A stretch of 64,000 bases of DNA from Loxodes magnus (lineage: Eukaryota; Ciliophora; Karyorelictea; Loxodida; Loxodidae), in contig CAMPDV010000124.1 in assembly GCA_946699065.1 (NCBI GenBank), positions 496,001 to 560,000 on the forward strand. Reading direction: 5' to 3'. The notes below the pieces were generated by a model. It did no database searches. It saw only the letters and a program-made list of their open reading frames with translations, and had not been told where the DNA came from. Positions 51,719 to 64,000 of the stretch are shown in pieces. Position 1 is the stretch's first letter, and each line of letters starts with the position of its first letter. Position numbers and translations under genes: made by a program.

Positions 51719-54700
51719 TCACTTGAAATTCCATATGTTTTTGTTAGAGCTGCTTAGGAACTCCTTAACTCTTTTATTCTTGGTTATAATGTTAAGAGGA
51801 ATCATATTCAACATTGTTTTTCCTTTCCAAATCTAAATTAAAAGATTACCTCTTTGCTTAAATTGTTAACAAAAGGTCTCCATAATAGAAGATATAGTAA
51901 AGTAAGGGAAACTAGAAATATGATGATTACTATTTGCTTAATAAATTCTAAATTGTCAAGTCTCTTCTTAATATCACTTTTTACTTCCTTTCTCAAAGTG
52001 GTTAATAAGTCATTATTATAAATATCTTGCATATCAATGACTTCTTATATCTACCAACTGTTCAAGATTATGTTAATTGCGGTTCTGTTTCCTTTTATAT
52101 TCGAATATCCACTAAGAAGAACTCTTTAGGTTTCAAAGAACCTTCCTAGTCCAATTAAAAGTCCATTTATCAAAACTTTCTCAGCAAAATCTTAACAATC
52201 CTATTAAGTGATTTCAACACTACCGAAGTCAATCTATTAGCATGCATCTTTATGCATAACTGCATCGAACAAATCCTCAAAATTCTTGGTATAAATATCT
52301 CTATTTTTTAGATGAGTCTCTAGGAGTTCGTTGTTAGATTTATAATTATCCAGTATATTTTGACTAGTAACTGTAAATGCATCTTAATTGAGCAAGGGAT
52401 TTCTTCCATCAGTTGAAATAGTCTCTCTCAATAAATTGACTGACAAATAATAATCTGATTCTGACTTAGCTATTAGCTAGAATTCATAAGCTAAATCTTA
52501 AAGTTCCTAATAAAGCTAAGTGCTTACTACATAGTTTGCAACAAAGTAGGATTAAAGACATAAGATTCCAATCAAGAATTTAACGTAGACTTTCTTTTAG
52601 CCTGTCCAGTTTCCTTTAAAGAATTTAACTTTCTTTACTTTATTCTAAAGGTTCTAGTCATCTTCATTTTAGTCGTTTTAATTTTGGCCTTCTTCTTCAT
52701 TGATAGTTAAATCAGAATCATTACTGTCATTATCCCAATCATCTTATAGCAAAGTAAGAATTTTCTGGCACTTACTTGATAAATGCTTTACTGCTCTTTT
52801 GGGTATTTCGGCAAAAAGCTGCAAAACTTCTTCTCTTGAATTCTTGATTTTACGAATGACAGGGAATAAAATGACAATGCTAACGAAAGAGGCACAGATA
52901 GTTATTATAAGTATAGTTGCTAAACTCTTATTCTTTTCAGTGTCTTTGTTGACTATATCATCTGCGTAAAACTAAGAAGACTTCACGCAATCAATATAGA
53001 AATCACTATATGTGTTCTTTAGCATAAATCAAACAGAAGGATTATTTTCATTTATGTCTTCCAGATTCGCTAAGTATATACTATGAGCCTGTGAGACATA
53101 CGCTTCAATTGCGTTTCTCATTGTAAACATATAAGCGCTTACTTTGTTGGATTCGTTATAGTATAATGGAATGATTTCACCTTCCAGTAGATTCTTATAG
53201 TTATCAGTCTATTTAATATTGCTTTCAGAAATGAAATTTTCCCAATCTTTGAGTTCAATAATATTTTACTAGATTTTTTATCTAATAATTGTTTCTTATT
53301 CAGCAGTAAATGGTATTACATACTATGCATAAAGTAAGATATCTCTTATATACATTCCAATCTGCTGTACTTATATTTGTCTTTCATAAGAGCCGTCTAC
53401 AACATCTAAATATTCTTTAATTTCTGAAAATTATTTTTTCGTTATCAAAAATTCCGCCAGAGCAATTACCTAAAGGCAAATGAAGATCACAAAAGCTATC
53501 CATTTTAAACTTTTAATTCCCGCTGTTTCTTTAGTATCGTTTATGGCGTCTTTTATTGCTTTTTTGTATCGGTTATTTTCGACGATTCTATGTTTGGTAA
53601 GAACTTTTGCTTCTTGTTCTTCTTAATCTTTTATCTTTTATTCTATCTACATAGCTCGTGATTTTTTCATCTCTTCTGATGTACTATCTTTAATAACGAT
53701 AAATTATCCATGCTAAATTCTCTTGGTTGTAATGTTATGTGACCAGTCCTTTTTTTCCCAAACTTATTCATTTTATTTGGTTTGCTCTGTTCCACTCTTT
53801 TTTATTTGCTAGCTTTTCTTCTTTTTATTATTAGAATTTTTGCTTTCAGTAGATTATTCTTCTTCATCGGATTCATTTTCCTTTTCTTCATCCTAATTAG
53901 AATCCTAACTAGAAAACTTCTAACTTGAACTATGATCAGATTCGCTTGAACTATAACTTCTATTATCTTCATGTGTTTATGAGTTGTAATTATTAGATTT
54001 TTGAACACTTAGAGAATCATTGCTTTGATTGGAAGTTTTAGAAGAGACTGAAGAAATTGGTTCGATTTAGTATTAGCTATTCTTAACTTCAACTTGATAT
54101 TTCTAGTTTTTGGTAGGATGCTTCTTTGAATAAATTTCTGACTCCTTGTTATAAGCGAATTAAAACGATTTCTCATACACTTGCGTACTGACTTCTATCT
54201 TTAAGTTATCCTCTTTTTCTGTTATAAGTTCCAATTATAGAAAGTATCCTTGCAGCTAGCTGAAAAACTTTATTTCTTACATATTACACTTAAAATGATG
54301 AATTTCGTTACTCAATGCTAAGTTTTTGCTTCCATATTTTAAAACCTCTTTGTTTTCTGCTTCCATCTCCTGGAAATCTTAAAGCGGTTGAATAAATTCC
54401 AATATCCCACCTTTGAAACCTTTCCATTCGTTCTATTTCTCAGTGTTATTTATTTCTGGGCAAAACGTTGCGAAGTTAATTTTTTTCCTGAAAACTCCTT
54501 AGTTCAAATTAAGTAAAGAAATAGCCCCTGCTGATATTGCTTCTATCTTGTAATTTTTATCAAGTATTACGTAGCATCCATTTCTTAGAAGTTTTGCTGA
54601 GCGAATAGTTGCTAGAAATTAGCTTCCTTAAGCAGTTTGTGGTAGTTATCTAACAGTAAGCCAGACAGGAATAATATAGCCTGATTTGTGTAAGCCAAAT

Positions 54701-56802
54701 GTGAAAGTTTCTCTGCCTATGATGTTATGATTTCCAGTTTTTAGGAAATTTTATAGAAATTAGTCGTGATTTCTATTGAATGGAGGTGGGGTTAACATAG
54801 AAACATTTTTTCCGAGTAATTCATCTTCATTATGTCCAAATAATTTATTCACACCCAGTGTTGTCTTGGTAATTTTTCCAAAGTTTTCATTATCTACAAT
54901 AATTTAGATCATTGTTGTGCTGTAATCTTAAATGGAACTAATAATTCCCTCCAAAAGTTCATCTTATTCTCCTACAACTGCTTTATCCATATTCTATTAC
55001 TCAATTTGCTTTGCCTTTTCAATTAGCTCTTTTCCATTTTCATAATTCATAACGTCAGATAGAAACGTACCATAGATTTAAATGATTTTGCAGTCATTTT
55101 AGCTAAAATTTTATATTTTTCCTCAATATTCTTAAATTATATCTGTGCTACTTCTAATTTTATTCCCCAAGTCATGTATTTTACTCACATCAGGCTATTC
55201 TTCAAGTAAATGGCTTCAAAACTCAACATGGAACTGAACATTAACTTCAATACTGTTTAAAAATTTCTTCTTTAAGTCTTCATAAATTAAGGCTCCTACG
55301 ATATCTAATCCTCCTTCTTTACTAAAGTTAGTAGAAATTTCATCTTCAATAACCTTTCTATATCTATAAATGTTGAACTACTCATCAAGCTATGGTTTCT
55401 TTTGCTATGCTATTTTAAACTATTCCATTACAGCATGCTTAACCTATAAATATTCTAGAATAAAGAAGGCAAAAGAGATTCTAAGAGAAGCTGAGTTATA
55501 GAATTTAGTGAGGGCTTCTTTGTACTATCTATTAATGTATTCAATTAGCGATGAATAGTCTTGCTCGTTTTCTGTAGTTTTCTTCTTCTTTTTTTAAATT
55601 CCTCGATCTTCTTCGACTATTTCCTTATATATGATAGGGCAGCTGGGAACTGTACAAGTTTCTGCATGATGCTGTATAAATCCCCTTAGTAGTATATCTT
55701 AGTTTTTATCATATTCTTCTTTTGTTCCCATTAGAACTAGTAGGTATTTCAGTCTACCTTCTATTTAATCTGCTGACTTTACATCTGAAATTGATATTGT
55801 AAGAAGTTTGTTTCTAGGATCATCAAGAAGTAGTAAATGAATTGTAAGGACGGGAATACCAATAGCCCAAATGAGTATTCCTCCTTTAAACTCTGTATCT
55901 TCTAGAATCTTGGATATTAGTAGCATTATAGCAGTCCAGAAATAAAGTCCAGTAAAAATGATTCATGTAATCTGGGCGCTTCTTCTAAAGAAATGATTTT
56001 CTAAGTAATATTTTTTAAGCAAAACAAAGCCTCCGATTAGGAAGACTATTATCATTATTCACTGACTTCCAGATTCATAAATGAGAGCATTAGCTATTAC
56101 AACAGCAGAACAATTCACCAGATATAAAAACTCAGGTCTTGAGTTTTCTCTCGCAGTAAAGTTCACGTTTATTCTACTATAGAAAGTAAGTGCAACAACG
56201 AAAGAAATTATCATTTACATACATGAGGCTAGAACAGCAACAATGGAATGAATAACATAAATTTCTCCTGAACATTCAAAATCTGAGTATAAATAGTGCA
56301 CTCCATTTTTACAGTTGAGCATTGAAAAGAAAAGTTCTAGAAAAGGAATATAAAGTATAGTAATCATCAAACTTAAAAAGATTCCTAGAATGTAAATAAG
56401 TCAGGAGAAGCCGAATTTTTTTCTCGTAGAGGCGTATTAAATGTATAGGAATACTAAAATCATAAAAGCTATTATTGCTACTCCTGAATAAAAAATGATT
56501 ATGTATACCGTACTATCAAATTACTCTACTAAGAACATCAAGTGGAAAACACTCAAAAGCGTGTCAATTATTTCAGCCGAATTAACGCTTCTTCAGGGAT
56601 AATCTATATCTTGATTAAATGGGAAATAAAGAAGCTGCAAAAACTGAACGGTTGAAAATAGATAAAAGGAGTAGAAGTTCGATGGTACATCTTTGCTTAG
56701 AATAAACAAAGCATCAAATATCGCCATCTAGACTTTCTTCAGCAAGCTTTAGTTAGATTTATGCTCAAAGTAATCATCCTAAACTCTTATTTTATCATCC
56801 AT
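51719..56802 (-). CDS. TmcB-like PAS/TPR membrane protein, copy 2
   Basis: 1,688 residues with one 17-nt intron (51833-51849) at the same codon as in the copy at 13161. Same order: many N-terminal membrane segments (from DALFILSKDVPSNFYSFYLF), a TPR/HAT-like region, and a PAS core with FGHNEDELLGK, FTFGLHKSGYIIPVWLTVR and LPQTAQGSQFLATIR. Then a second PAS-like part (YVILDKNYKIEAISAG), an acidic Ser-rich linker, and C-terminal membrane segments ending in TLLYLLLWRPFVNNLSKE. After the intron, IWKGKTMLNMIPLNIIT mirrors copy 1. It ends at TGA in the matching place. The two copies are clearly paralogues but diverged, so the duplication is not recent. Likely a membrane-bound redox, light or ligand sensor, by analogy with other PAS proteins; the ligand is unknown. 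Confidence 0.85.
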
Positions 56803-59800
56803 TTATAATCTTTATTCAAAATGCGAATTTTCATAAACTTACTTTATCATTAATACTAAGAAATTTCTACCTTTATATATACATATTTAATTCAACCTAA
56901 TCAACTACAACCTTTAAAACTATATCACCATCTCTTTTAAGCCATTATCTCTTAGCTAAAAGTTCATTTTTCATATTAAAGATCTTATGACTAAAAGGCA
57001 TTAAACCATTTATTATAGCAATATCTCACTTTAATGTGCTAGCAACATTAAATTATAAGAAGCTAGCAAGTTCGAAATCTTCACATACCTATCATATAAA
57101 CTTAGCTCTTTCTAAATCTGAAGTTTGTTTAGCATTGTAATAGGTAGCAAGCTTAAGTTTTCTTAATTGAGAAGTTTAAATTAATTTGATTTTTAAAGGA
57201 ATTAAATGATAAGATGTATTTGTATAAATAGTAGGTTTAAGGAAGAAAGGTAAAAGTATATACATAACATAATTCAAAACTATAAAAGATACTTGGCTAG
57301 CCTCAAGTCTTATACCCATTTCTATTATTAACGATTTGTATTTGAGATGCTTTAGACAATTTTCAGCTTGTATATTAACCTTTAATTCAGTTATTAGAGA
57401 TTGTTATTAAAGCAATTCCTTGAGATTTTTATTTTAACCATTTTAATTTAAAGTAGATACAGGAAATCATTATGACTACACTTGGAGTGATATAGTTTAT
57501 CAATTAATATCTTTTAAAGATCTTTAATAAAAACAAAAGGCAATTAACACAAAACTGCTTAGTGGACTGAAATAAATTATAAAATTCATTATTTACCTAA
57601 ATAACAGAATGATTGCTAGTTTAGACGAAAGACAGTTTTGGATAGATATAATTAAGCCATAGTTAAGAGATATTTATATAATTAGATTGATTAGTTTCTT
57701 TATATAAGGTGAAATTAAAAGCTATAAGTATCTAATATAACATGAACAGCTAGTATCAAGTTAATGAATTAACTCTCATCTCCCTTTAATTATTTTTTTT
57801 ACTTTGGATTATTAATTAAACTTTATCTTTAACTCACTAATTTTACTATTAACCTAAGATTACTTTATAACTGGTTGATTTTCTTGACTATGCTATTAAA
57901 ATTTATCCTTTGCAGTTTTATTTATTCTATTAAAGTTCGTAGTATTAAGAGTAGTAAATTTATATCTCATCTTGCGATTTAAGCAGAGAATATAAGCTCT
58001 TTAATAAGTTTCAATGTTAGCTTAAGCTTAATGTTCTTCTTATCCCTTTGAAATAAAAGGAGTTTAAAGAATTAAATTTTAGAGCTTAATAATTAATTTC
58101 ATTTTCCTCAATTTAAAGCTTAGAGACTTAGATTTCTAACTGTAATTTAAGACTTTGAGGTAGATATTCTAGTAATCTAATACTCCAATTCTATCAGATT
58201 TTTTTATTATTCTTACCTTTGATAATAAATTTAGTATCTTCCTTGGATGTTTTTAAGCATTTCTAAATATCTGATAATTGAATTACTTCTTTTATATACT
58301 AAAATAGTAGATACTGTACTTAAGTCTTGCTTTTGTAGTCATTGCTTTTCTACTCTGATTTAAGTCTTTTAAATCTGTATAATTAGTATCATTTAGCTCC
58401 TAATCTAGTTCCAAGCTAGTAATGAAGTTTACCATATAATAATTTAATTAATACCTAATTCAATCACTTTACATTACTAACTCAATTTACCTTCATCTAG
58501 CAAGTTATATGTTTAGTACAGATCTACTATAATTCAAGAATTTGGCTATTATCTAAAACAGAAATTAGAATAAGAGGCAAATTCCTTCATTAATATGATA
58601 TTATTAAGTCTCTGCTTTAGAACTACTTGCTAAGAACTATTAGAGTAATTCTAAAAATGAAGGAATTTGCTTAACTAGGAATGCTTAAGTTATGATAATT
58701 GGTATTGAGTGTTTTCTTTATATTTATTTAGTTTAGTAGTATACAAATAGAGCTATTTGGTAATATTGATACAGATTGCATTGTCAAGAATATTTTACCT
58801 TTTAGTCATAGAGTAACCTTTATATAGCAGTAGCAATGAACTATATTATATATGCTTATATCATCATTAAGAGGCAGTTTTGCTTTCTTCATTGCTATCT
58901 TATATGGGGAATTCTGAGGTTTAAGTAGATCTAGATATGCTTATCTAGGTTATCTGGTTTAATGATTAAAATCTAAGTTTGTTGATATTATAAATTAGCG
59001 TAACAAATATTTTTTGCTAAGCTAATATAATCTATAATACCATGCTTAATGAGAAGCTCTTAAGTACTCAAAGCTTGTTTTCTTTAAAAACTAAAATTAG
59101 CGATTTTAATAGCAAGCAGAAGCTATGTAGATATAAATTACCCTAGGAATTACTAACTCTTATCTCCATTCTTGGTTATAGAGCTTTCTAATTACTTTTC
59201 ATAGCTTAAGTTTCATTTACTATTGGCTTGCTAAATGGATAGTTTAACGTAAAAACATATCTGAGCTTCTTCAAGTTTTTCAGTGGAAGTCAGATAAATA
59301 ATATAGATTTACTTACTAGGGATTCTTTACCTTCTAACCTTCGCATTTAATAAGTCAATATTTCCTCTAATAACTATACTCTTTTTACTCTCTACAAATA
59401 GCCTCTTATATCTCTGATATCGTAATACTATTATAAAGCCTCAAATTTTCGTTAGATACATTAAAGTTAAAATTATTTTGCCTAAAGAGTTGCCTAACTA
59501 TATAGCTTAGTATTTAACTGTAGTTAAGAATAGTTTGCTAGATAAGTATAATTTATACCTTTTAAATTTACCAAGCAAAATGATAACTGCTAAGTATATA
59601 ATAAAGAGATAAGCATCATATTATGCACTTTAGCTATATCTTTCATTAATAGCTGTATTAGGGCTATTAAGCTACACACTGTTTTAAGGTTAATAATGCT
59701 GGGGGATGTTTATTTGATATAGTTTGATTTAGCTTTAAACAATCCACTCTTATCCCTTAAACTTAATTTTACTCATTTAGCAGGACTATTTAAGTTAAAA

Positions 59801-60367
59801 TATTCTTAGCTCTTCTTTACTCTGCTGATTACATACTTTCATAGAACAAACGCTCATTAAAGTCCTTAAACTATAATTCTTTCATTCCTTAAGCCAATAT
59901 AAATATCCAAAATCTGGCAAAACTTACCTATTTAAATCTCTTATCATTTTTTCCTTCCTACTTTTAGCTTACAATGATCTTTATAGTTTTATCTTTAATT
60001 GATATCTATAAAGTTATCAGTCTACATTTAAAAGAAGCTCTAATTAAAATAGTTGTTCTGAATTAGATATAAATAGATGGTGCTGATTAATATGAACTGT
60101 ATAAATATCAAATTATAGAGAGCTTTATATTACCTTTATTACCCTTCATTAACAATCCTATATCTTCTATACTTACCTGATGCTCTATTCTAGGATAAAA
60201 TTTAAATTATCCAATGCTTTTATTAACAAGCAGGGATTAGATCTACCAAGATATTATTAGAAGTAAGATACAAGAAATTAGTTAAACGCCCCTCCTTAGC
60301 TCTTAGCCTAAACAGTATACATTGGTTAATTGAAAAATGTATTAGATATTACCCATTTATATACTCT
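56803..60367. other. 3.5-kb AT-rich region, no gene supported
   Basis: Upstream of TmcB-like copy 2. No confident gene on either strand. A plus-strand frame from about 59.6 to 60.47 kb reads open (for example DGADQYELYKYQ) but its composition is near chance. Holds the inverted repeat at 58577-58670. Confidence 0.4.
58577..58670. repeat. 15-bp perfect inverted repeat
   Basis: GCAAATTCCTTCATT at 58577-58591 is repeated as its exact reverse complement at 58656-58670, with a 64-bp spacer. Outside the arms the match stops. It could fold into a long hairpin, mark a short MITE-like element or be chance in AT-rich DNA. No target-site duplication is obvious. Confidence 0.5.
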
Positions 60368-61006
60368 TCAAGCTAGGAGTACTTTAGTATAAATCAAAAT
60401 AGTAAATTTCTGATTGGCTTTAAATATAAAATAGTAGGGTTTAGTTTTAATTAGATTATTAGATATGACTCTCCAATAGTTGAGAAGTAAGAAATTAGTC
60501 ATTAACCTTTATTTATTAAATACAGTTACAACTGTTTAATATACCTCTTCCTTTATAGTTTCGCTAGCTTTTAAAAGTAAAGAGGAAAGTAGAAATTATT
60601 CCTATGTTTAGCTTTAAACTTGTAAAGATATTAGCAAGCTGTTGTGTATTAGCTATCTCTACTATATCCAAGTCCTCCTTTGCATTTCAAATGAAGTAGA
60701 GATACTAATTAAAATGCCAAATAATATGAATTATACTTATTTTAATTTCTTAGCTTTATGTTTATTTTATCTTATCTCAGTCTCTTCTCCACTAAAATTA
60801 GCTGATTTATCAGTTTTAACTAAAGTACTGCCAAGTTATACTTTCCCTTTACTAATAATCAACCTTTTAAACTCCTCTTATCTCTTCCTTTTTCTTGCTT
60901 CTTGTAAACTTGATAATAAACGTTCTATTTGTAAATAAGAGATTGTATATAAACTATAAAGTTAAGTGTTGAAGGGTTTTGAAATAAACTGGTCAAAATA
61001 TAGCAT
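60368..61006 (-). CDS. possible unknown protein
   Basis: 212 residues from ATG to TGA with no internal TGA, about 2% likely by chance at this base composition. The N-terminal third is basic and helical (SSLQEARKRKRQEEFKRL), followed by a Lys/Thr/Gly-rich part (SKGKVQLGSTLVKTDK) and a hydrophobic C-terminal half (SETIKEEVYQTVVTVFNK). Trp are TGG. No domain recognised. It begins 36 bp after the stop of the next minus-strand gene upstream, so the two are closely spaced. Confidence 0.4.
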
Positions 61007-61041
61007 GTAAAAATAAGTTTATAAATTTGAATTTAAAGATG

Positions 61042-63100
61042 TCAAGAATAAGTAACATAAACTACGGCGTTCTCTGACTTATTCCATCTGGAATCGCTAT
61101 CTACATTTCTCAAAAAATTTAATAAAGGAAATAGATAACGCAGATAGATTAGATCGAATATAAATGTAAAAAAGAATAAGACCAAGTTAGAAAGGTAAGT
61201 TATTAAATTAGTGCTTTCAAGGAAATTCACCTTAGAACTTTAATTATATTAGTTGCTTAAAGGAGGTCGTTGAGTTTAAGCAATGCACTATAGGCGGAGA
61301 GTCTCAGCCAGTTGGAGAATGAAATTGACTTGAACTTACAAATAAGAAAATAAAGTTTAATACCCTATAATTTAGTTTTTTAACTTCTTCAATTACTTCT
61401 CATCAAATTACCTTTTTATCTCTTTCTAAGAACTATCAATACCGATCCTCCTAATTTTATGAGGAAATATCTTCACCTAATTGTATAATTTTTTTTCCAA
61501 CTATAATTATTCCAAAATGGATAAGATGTAGGAATTTAATTTCTTTAAATAATCATCATATCTTGCTATAATGGTAGTTAATATGATCGAATAAAAGAGA
61601 CTTTTATACTTTTTAAGAGAGGTATGAAAATATACTAAACACAACTTTTATCTAAATCTAATATTTTTGATTTCGGTCTAAACTATATATAATGATTAGA
61701 CCATTCTCATATTTACTCCGATGGCTTTAATATATTTTATTTATCTCTCCTTTTTCTCAAGTTTTAAAACTGGATAAGTAATTTTTACAGCTATTTACAA
61801 GACCTGCAATCTTTAATTGGCACTATTTCCTCTTTTGCTTTTATGAAGACAATATAATATTAATTAATTTTTATTTAAATAGTAATCTATAAATGTTTTT
61901 ATAACTCCGAACCTGATTAATTCATATTTATTACTTAAGGTATTTGAATTCATCCAGTCAAACAGGATTCCTAAATCTAATTGAAAAGTTCTAAAGTAAA
62001 GCCTTGTTTCACTTCATCATTCCTTAATTTTATCACTTTTTCTTAAAAGTTCTTTTCTCTTTGATGTTTACCTAGATCTTATTTAATATTCTTAATCTTG
62101 GTTCTTTCTTGTAATTTTTCATCCATTTCTTTGCTTTTCTTAGCAGCTAATTTTAGATATTATATAAATCTATAGACTCTATCTTTTTAATTATATGGGA
62201 TGAAACTTAATTATGCCTTAACTTAATTTATAAAATTACTACATAGCTCAATACTAGCTCCTTATCCCTCTAATGTAATTTCATTAATTTGTAAGATATA
62301 CATTTGGCAAGCATCATTACATTGCTATTTTTACAGATCAATTATCTTATATTAATTTTTTAACTCTATTCTCCTCTTTTTTCTCTTCTGCTAACAAATT
62401 ATTATCGAATCTTGTGAATACATAATTTAGTTTCTCAGTTACTTTCTAATTAAAATAATATAGCTAGTAGCATTAGCTCTATTTATCATATTACTTAAAC
62501 TTGTTTAAACTTGCTTTTTTCTTAATTCTTCTATATTTTCTACTTTATTATCGATTCTTATTATAACTTCTTATATCTCCTTAGTTATAATAGCTTACTA
62601 CTAGGAGCAATTCTAATACGAAGTTATTTATTATAATGCTAGTTTTTAAGTTTAATAGTACTCAGATTTGTTCTTTCAGTTATTTATTTTCAAATTCCTT
62701 TATTTTAGTTTTTAGTACATTTATCGATTTTCTGATTCTTACTTACTCTAACTTTTAATAAATTACCATATCTTAATTATGTTTAATTGATTTAATAAAC
62801 TCTAAAAATTTCTGCCTAATTAACTTAACTTTTTTTATTAGCTCTATCAAACTCTTTTATCAGGGCATTCCTAATAATTCCTAGTTTTAAGATAAGTTGC
62901 AAACTGTTTAATAAGTCAAAAATTACATTTCCATATATTTTAAAACATAATCCAATCTTTCTTTTCTAATATCTTAGCTTATTAATTTCTAGCTATTTTA
63001 GCCATTTCCTTTATCTTTATTAGTTCTAGTCAATCTCCAATTAATACTTTAGAAATTATAATTCTAAAAATAGAGCTCAACCTAATTTCAAATATTTATA
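61042..63100 (-). CDS. unknown coiled-coil protein, last exons unresolved
   Basis: One minus-strand frame from about 63.1 kb to a TGA at 61473 covers roughly 540 codons with only about six TGA (read as Trp) and good charged composition. It holds CNDACQMYILQINEITLEG, YRFIQYLKLAAKKSKEMDEK, KDCRSCKQLQKLL and EQIWEWSN. Cys pairs (CNDAC, CRSC) hint at a zinc-binding site. Beyond 61.5 kb coding character moves to other frames (IGIDSSQKEIKRQFDEKQL; final SDSRWNKSENAVVYVTYS at a TGA at 61042-61044). This suggests one or two more short introns (25- and 26-nt GT...AG candidates near 61.48 kb). The start lies upstream of 63.0 kb and was not found. Confidence 0.45.
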
Positions 63101-64000
63101 AGATGTAAGTTTAAAATAAAGCCTTTTTATATAAATGTATTAACAAACACTGTCCTTCTTTTATTTAAGTATAGTACTACTAATTCTTATTCTACTCTTT
63201 GTTGCTTCAGACTTAATAAGAGGACTTAATAATTACTAATTAATGGCTTTTATCTATTTAACTAACCTTCATTTTAGTATCACTCTATAATATTAGTTAT
63301 AGCGGTGTTTTCATGCTAATGACAGACTACTTTAACCAGTCTTTAGATTTATAATAAAGTTTATTATGCTAGTGCTTTTTATTAAATTACCAAAGAATTA
63401 CAAGAACATATAGCTATTTTCTATAATACTTAGTGATAACCTTAAGTGTTAAACATGCTAACGAAGTTAATTAATTCCACTTAATTTTTTATATTTTAAG
63501 CTCGTAATTAAATAATTTAAATATTCATCTAAAGTTTTTCTTAGTAGTATTATAGCATGAATATTTAGTTTTATCTACTACAATAAAGTTTCTATTAATC
63601 TTATTTCTATTTTAAGCTTTATTAGCTACCTTTATTTAAATCGCTAGAGTAGATATAACGAATAAGTGTCTTCTTATATCAGCTTTATTTAAATGTTTAA
63701 AAGCTTGTATCAGCTTTATTTTAAGTCTTCTCTTTGTAATTTTAAAGCTTGTTAGTTTCTTTTAGTATCTTATTGATATTAAAATCTTAATGCCAAGCTT
63801 ATGAAAACCTTTGCAGTAATTCAATTTAGTCAAATCATTTATCAATATGAAGCAACTTCATTTCTATATACTTCCAGCCTATCCTTAGATTAATGATTAG
63901 CTTCTCAATAAGAGTTCTAGATATTATAGCATCCTCTTCAACAGTTCTAAAGTACTATTAATTTCTGCCTAAATCTCATTTTAGTTGTCTAATGTGATCA
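63101..64000. other. AT-rich right end, no gene seen
   Basis: No convincing frame; it may contain the 5' part of the preceding minus-strand gene or its promoter. Confidence 0.4.

Noticed and set aside
60642-60938. Plus-strand open frame of 98 codons, hydrophobic.
   Set aside because: It is the antisense shadow of a minus-strand frame (60368-61006) with far better composition.

Overview
The window is strongly AT-rich nuclear DNA of a ciliate that uses a non-standard code. Read with the standard code there are no long genes. Read with TAA and TAG as Gln and TGA as Trp, long family-typical proteins appear on both strands. Invariant tryptophans of protein kinases and ankyrin repeats are written TGA, and most of the same genes also end at a TGA. 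So UAA/UAG = Gln and UGA = both Trp and stop. From general knowledge this combination is described for karyorelict ciliates (Loxodes, Parduczia) and the heterotrich Condylostoma; a Loxodes-like karyorelict is my best guess, not proven. Genes are interrupted by tiny GT...AG introns; I placed thirteen, of 16 to 23 nt.

Layout. 1-11 kb: a coiled-coil gene, a GC-rich Pol III-like RNA (possible RNase MRP/P RNA), a PX-PH-C2 membrane protein, a basic protein on the opposite strand and a RING-kelch protein. 11.9-21 kb: an unresolved coding stretch, a 1.7-kres TmcB-like PAS/TPR membrane protein, a LITAF-like zinc protein and a coiled-coil protein. 22-29.7 kb: three tandem MORN-repeat paralogues with acylation-type N-termini, a ZMYND12-like TPR protein, and a head-to-head pair only 24 bp apart. 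30-39.7 kb: a histidine-kinase-like protein, a small unknown, an ankyrin-TKL kinase, an SLC38-type amino-acid transporter, a PH-CAMK-like kinase and a protein with a signal peptide. 41-49 kb: a SPRY protein, a Gln/Asn-rich protein, a RING-H2 protein and a coiled-coil protein. 51.7-56.8 kb: a second TmcB-like paralogue. 60.4-63.1 kb: two minus-strand unknowns.

The genes do not form a pathway. Most recognised products are signalling or membrane proteins (kinases, PAS sensors, ubiquitin ligases, membrane-anchored MORN proteins, a transporter) plus one axonemal-type protein, as expected of a motile, sensing ciliate. Packing is tight in places: convergent genes overlap at their 3' ends and one divergent pair shares a 24-bp spacer. 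Several AT-rich spacers of 1-3.5 kb show no gene I can defend. Because only TGA closes a frame, long open frames arise there by chance, so I required Asp/Glu/Gly content, motifs or frame-restoring introns before calling a gene. No tRNA, telomere repeat, CRISPR array or transposase was recognised.
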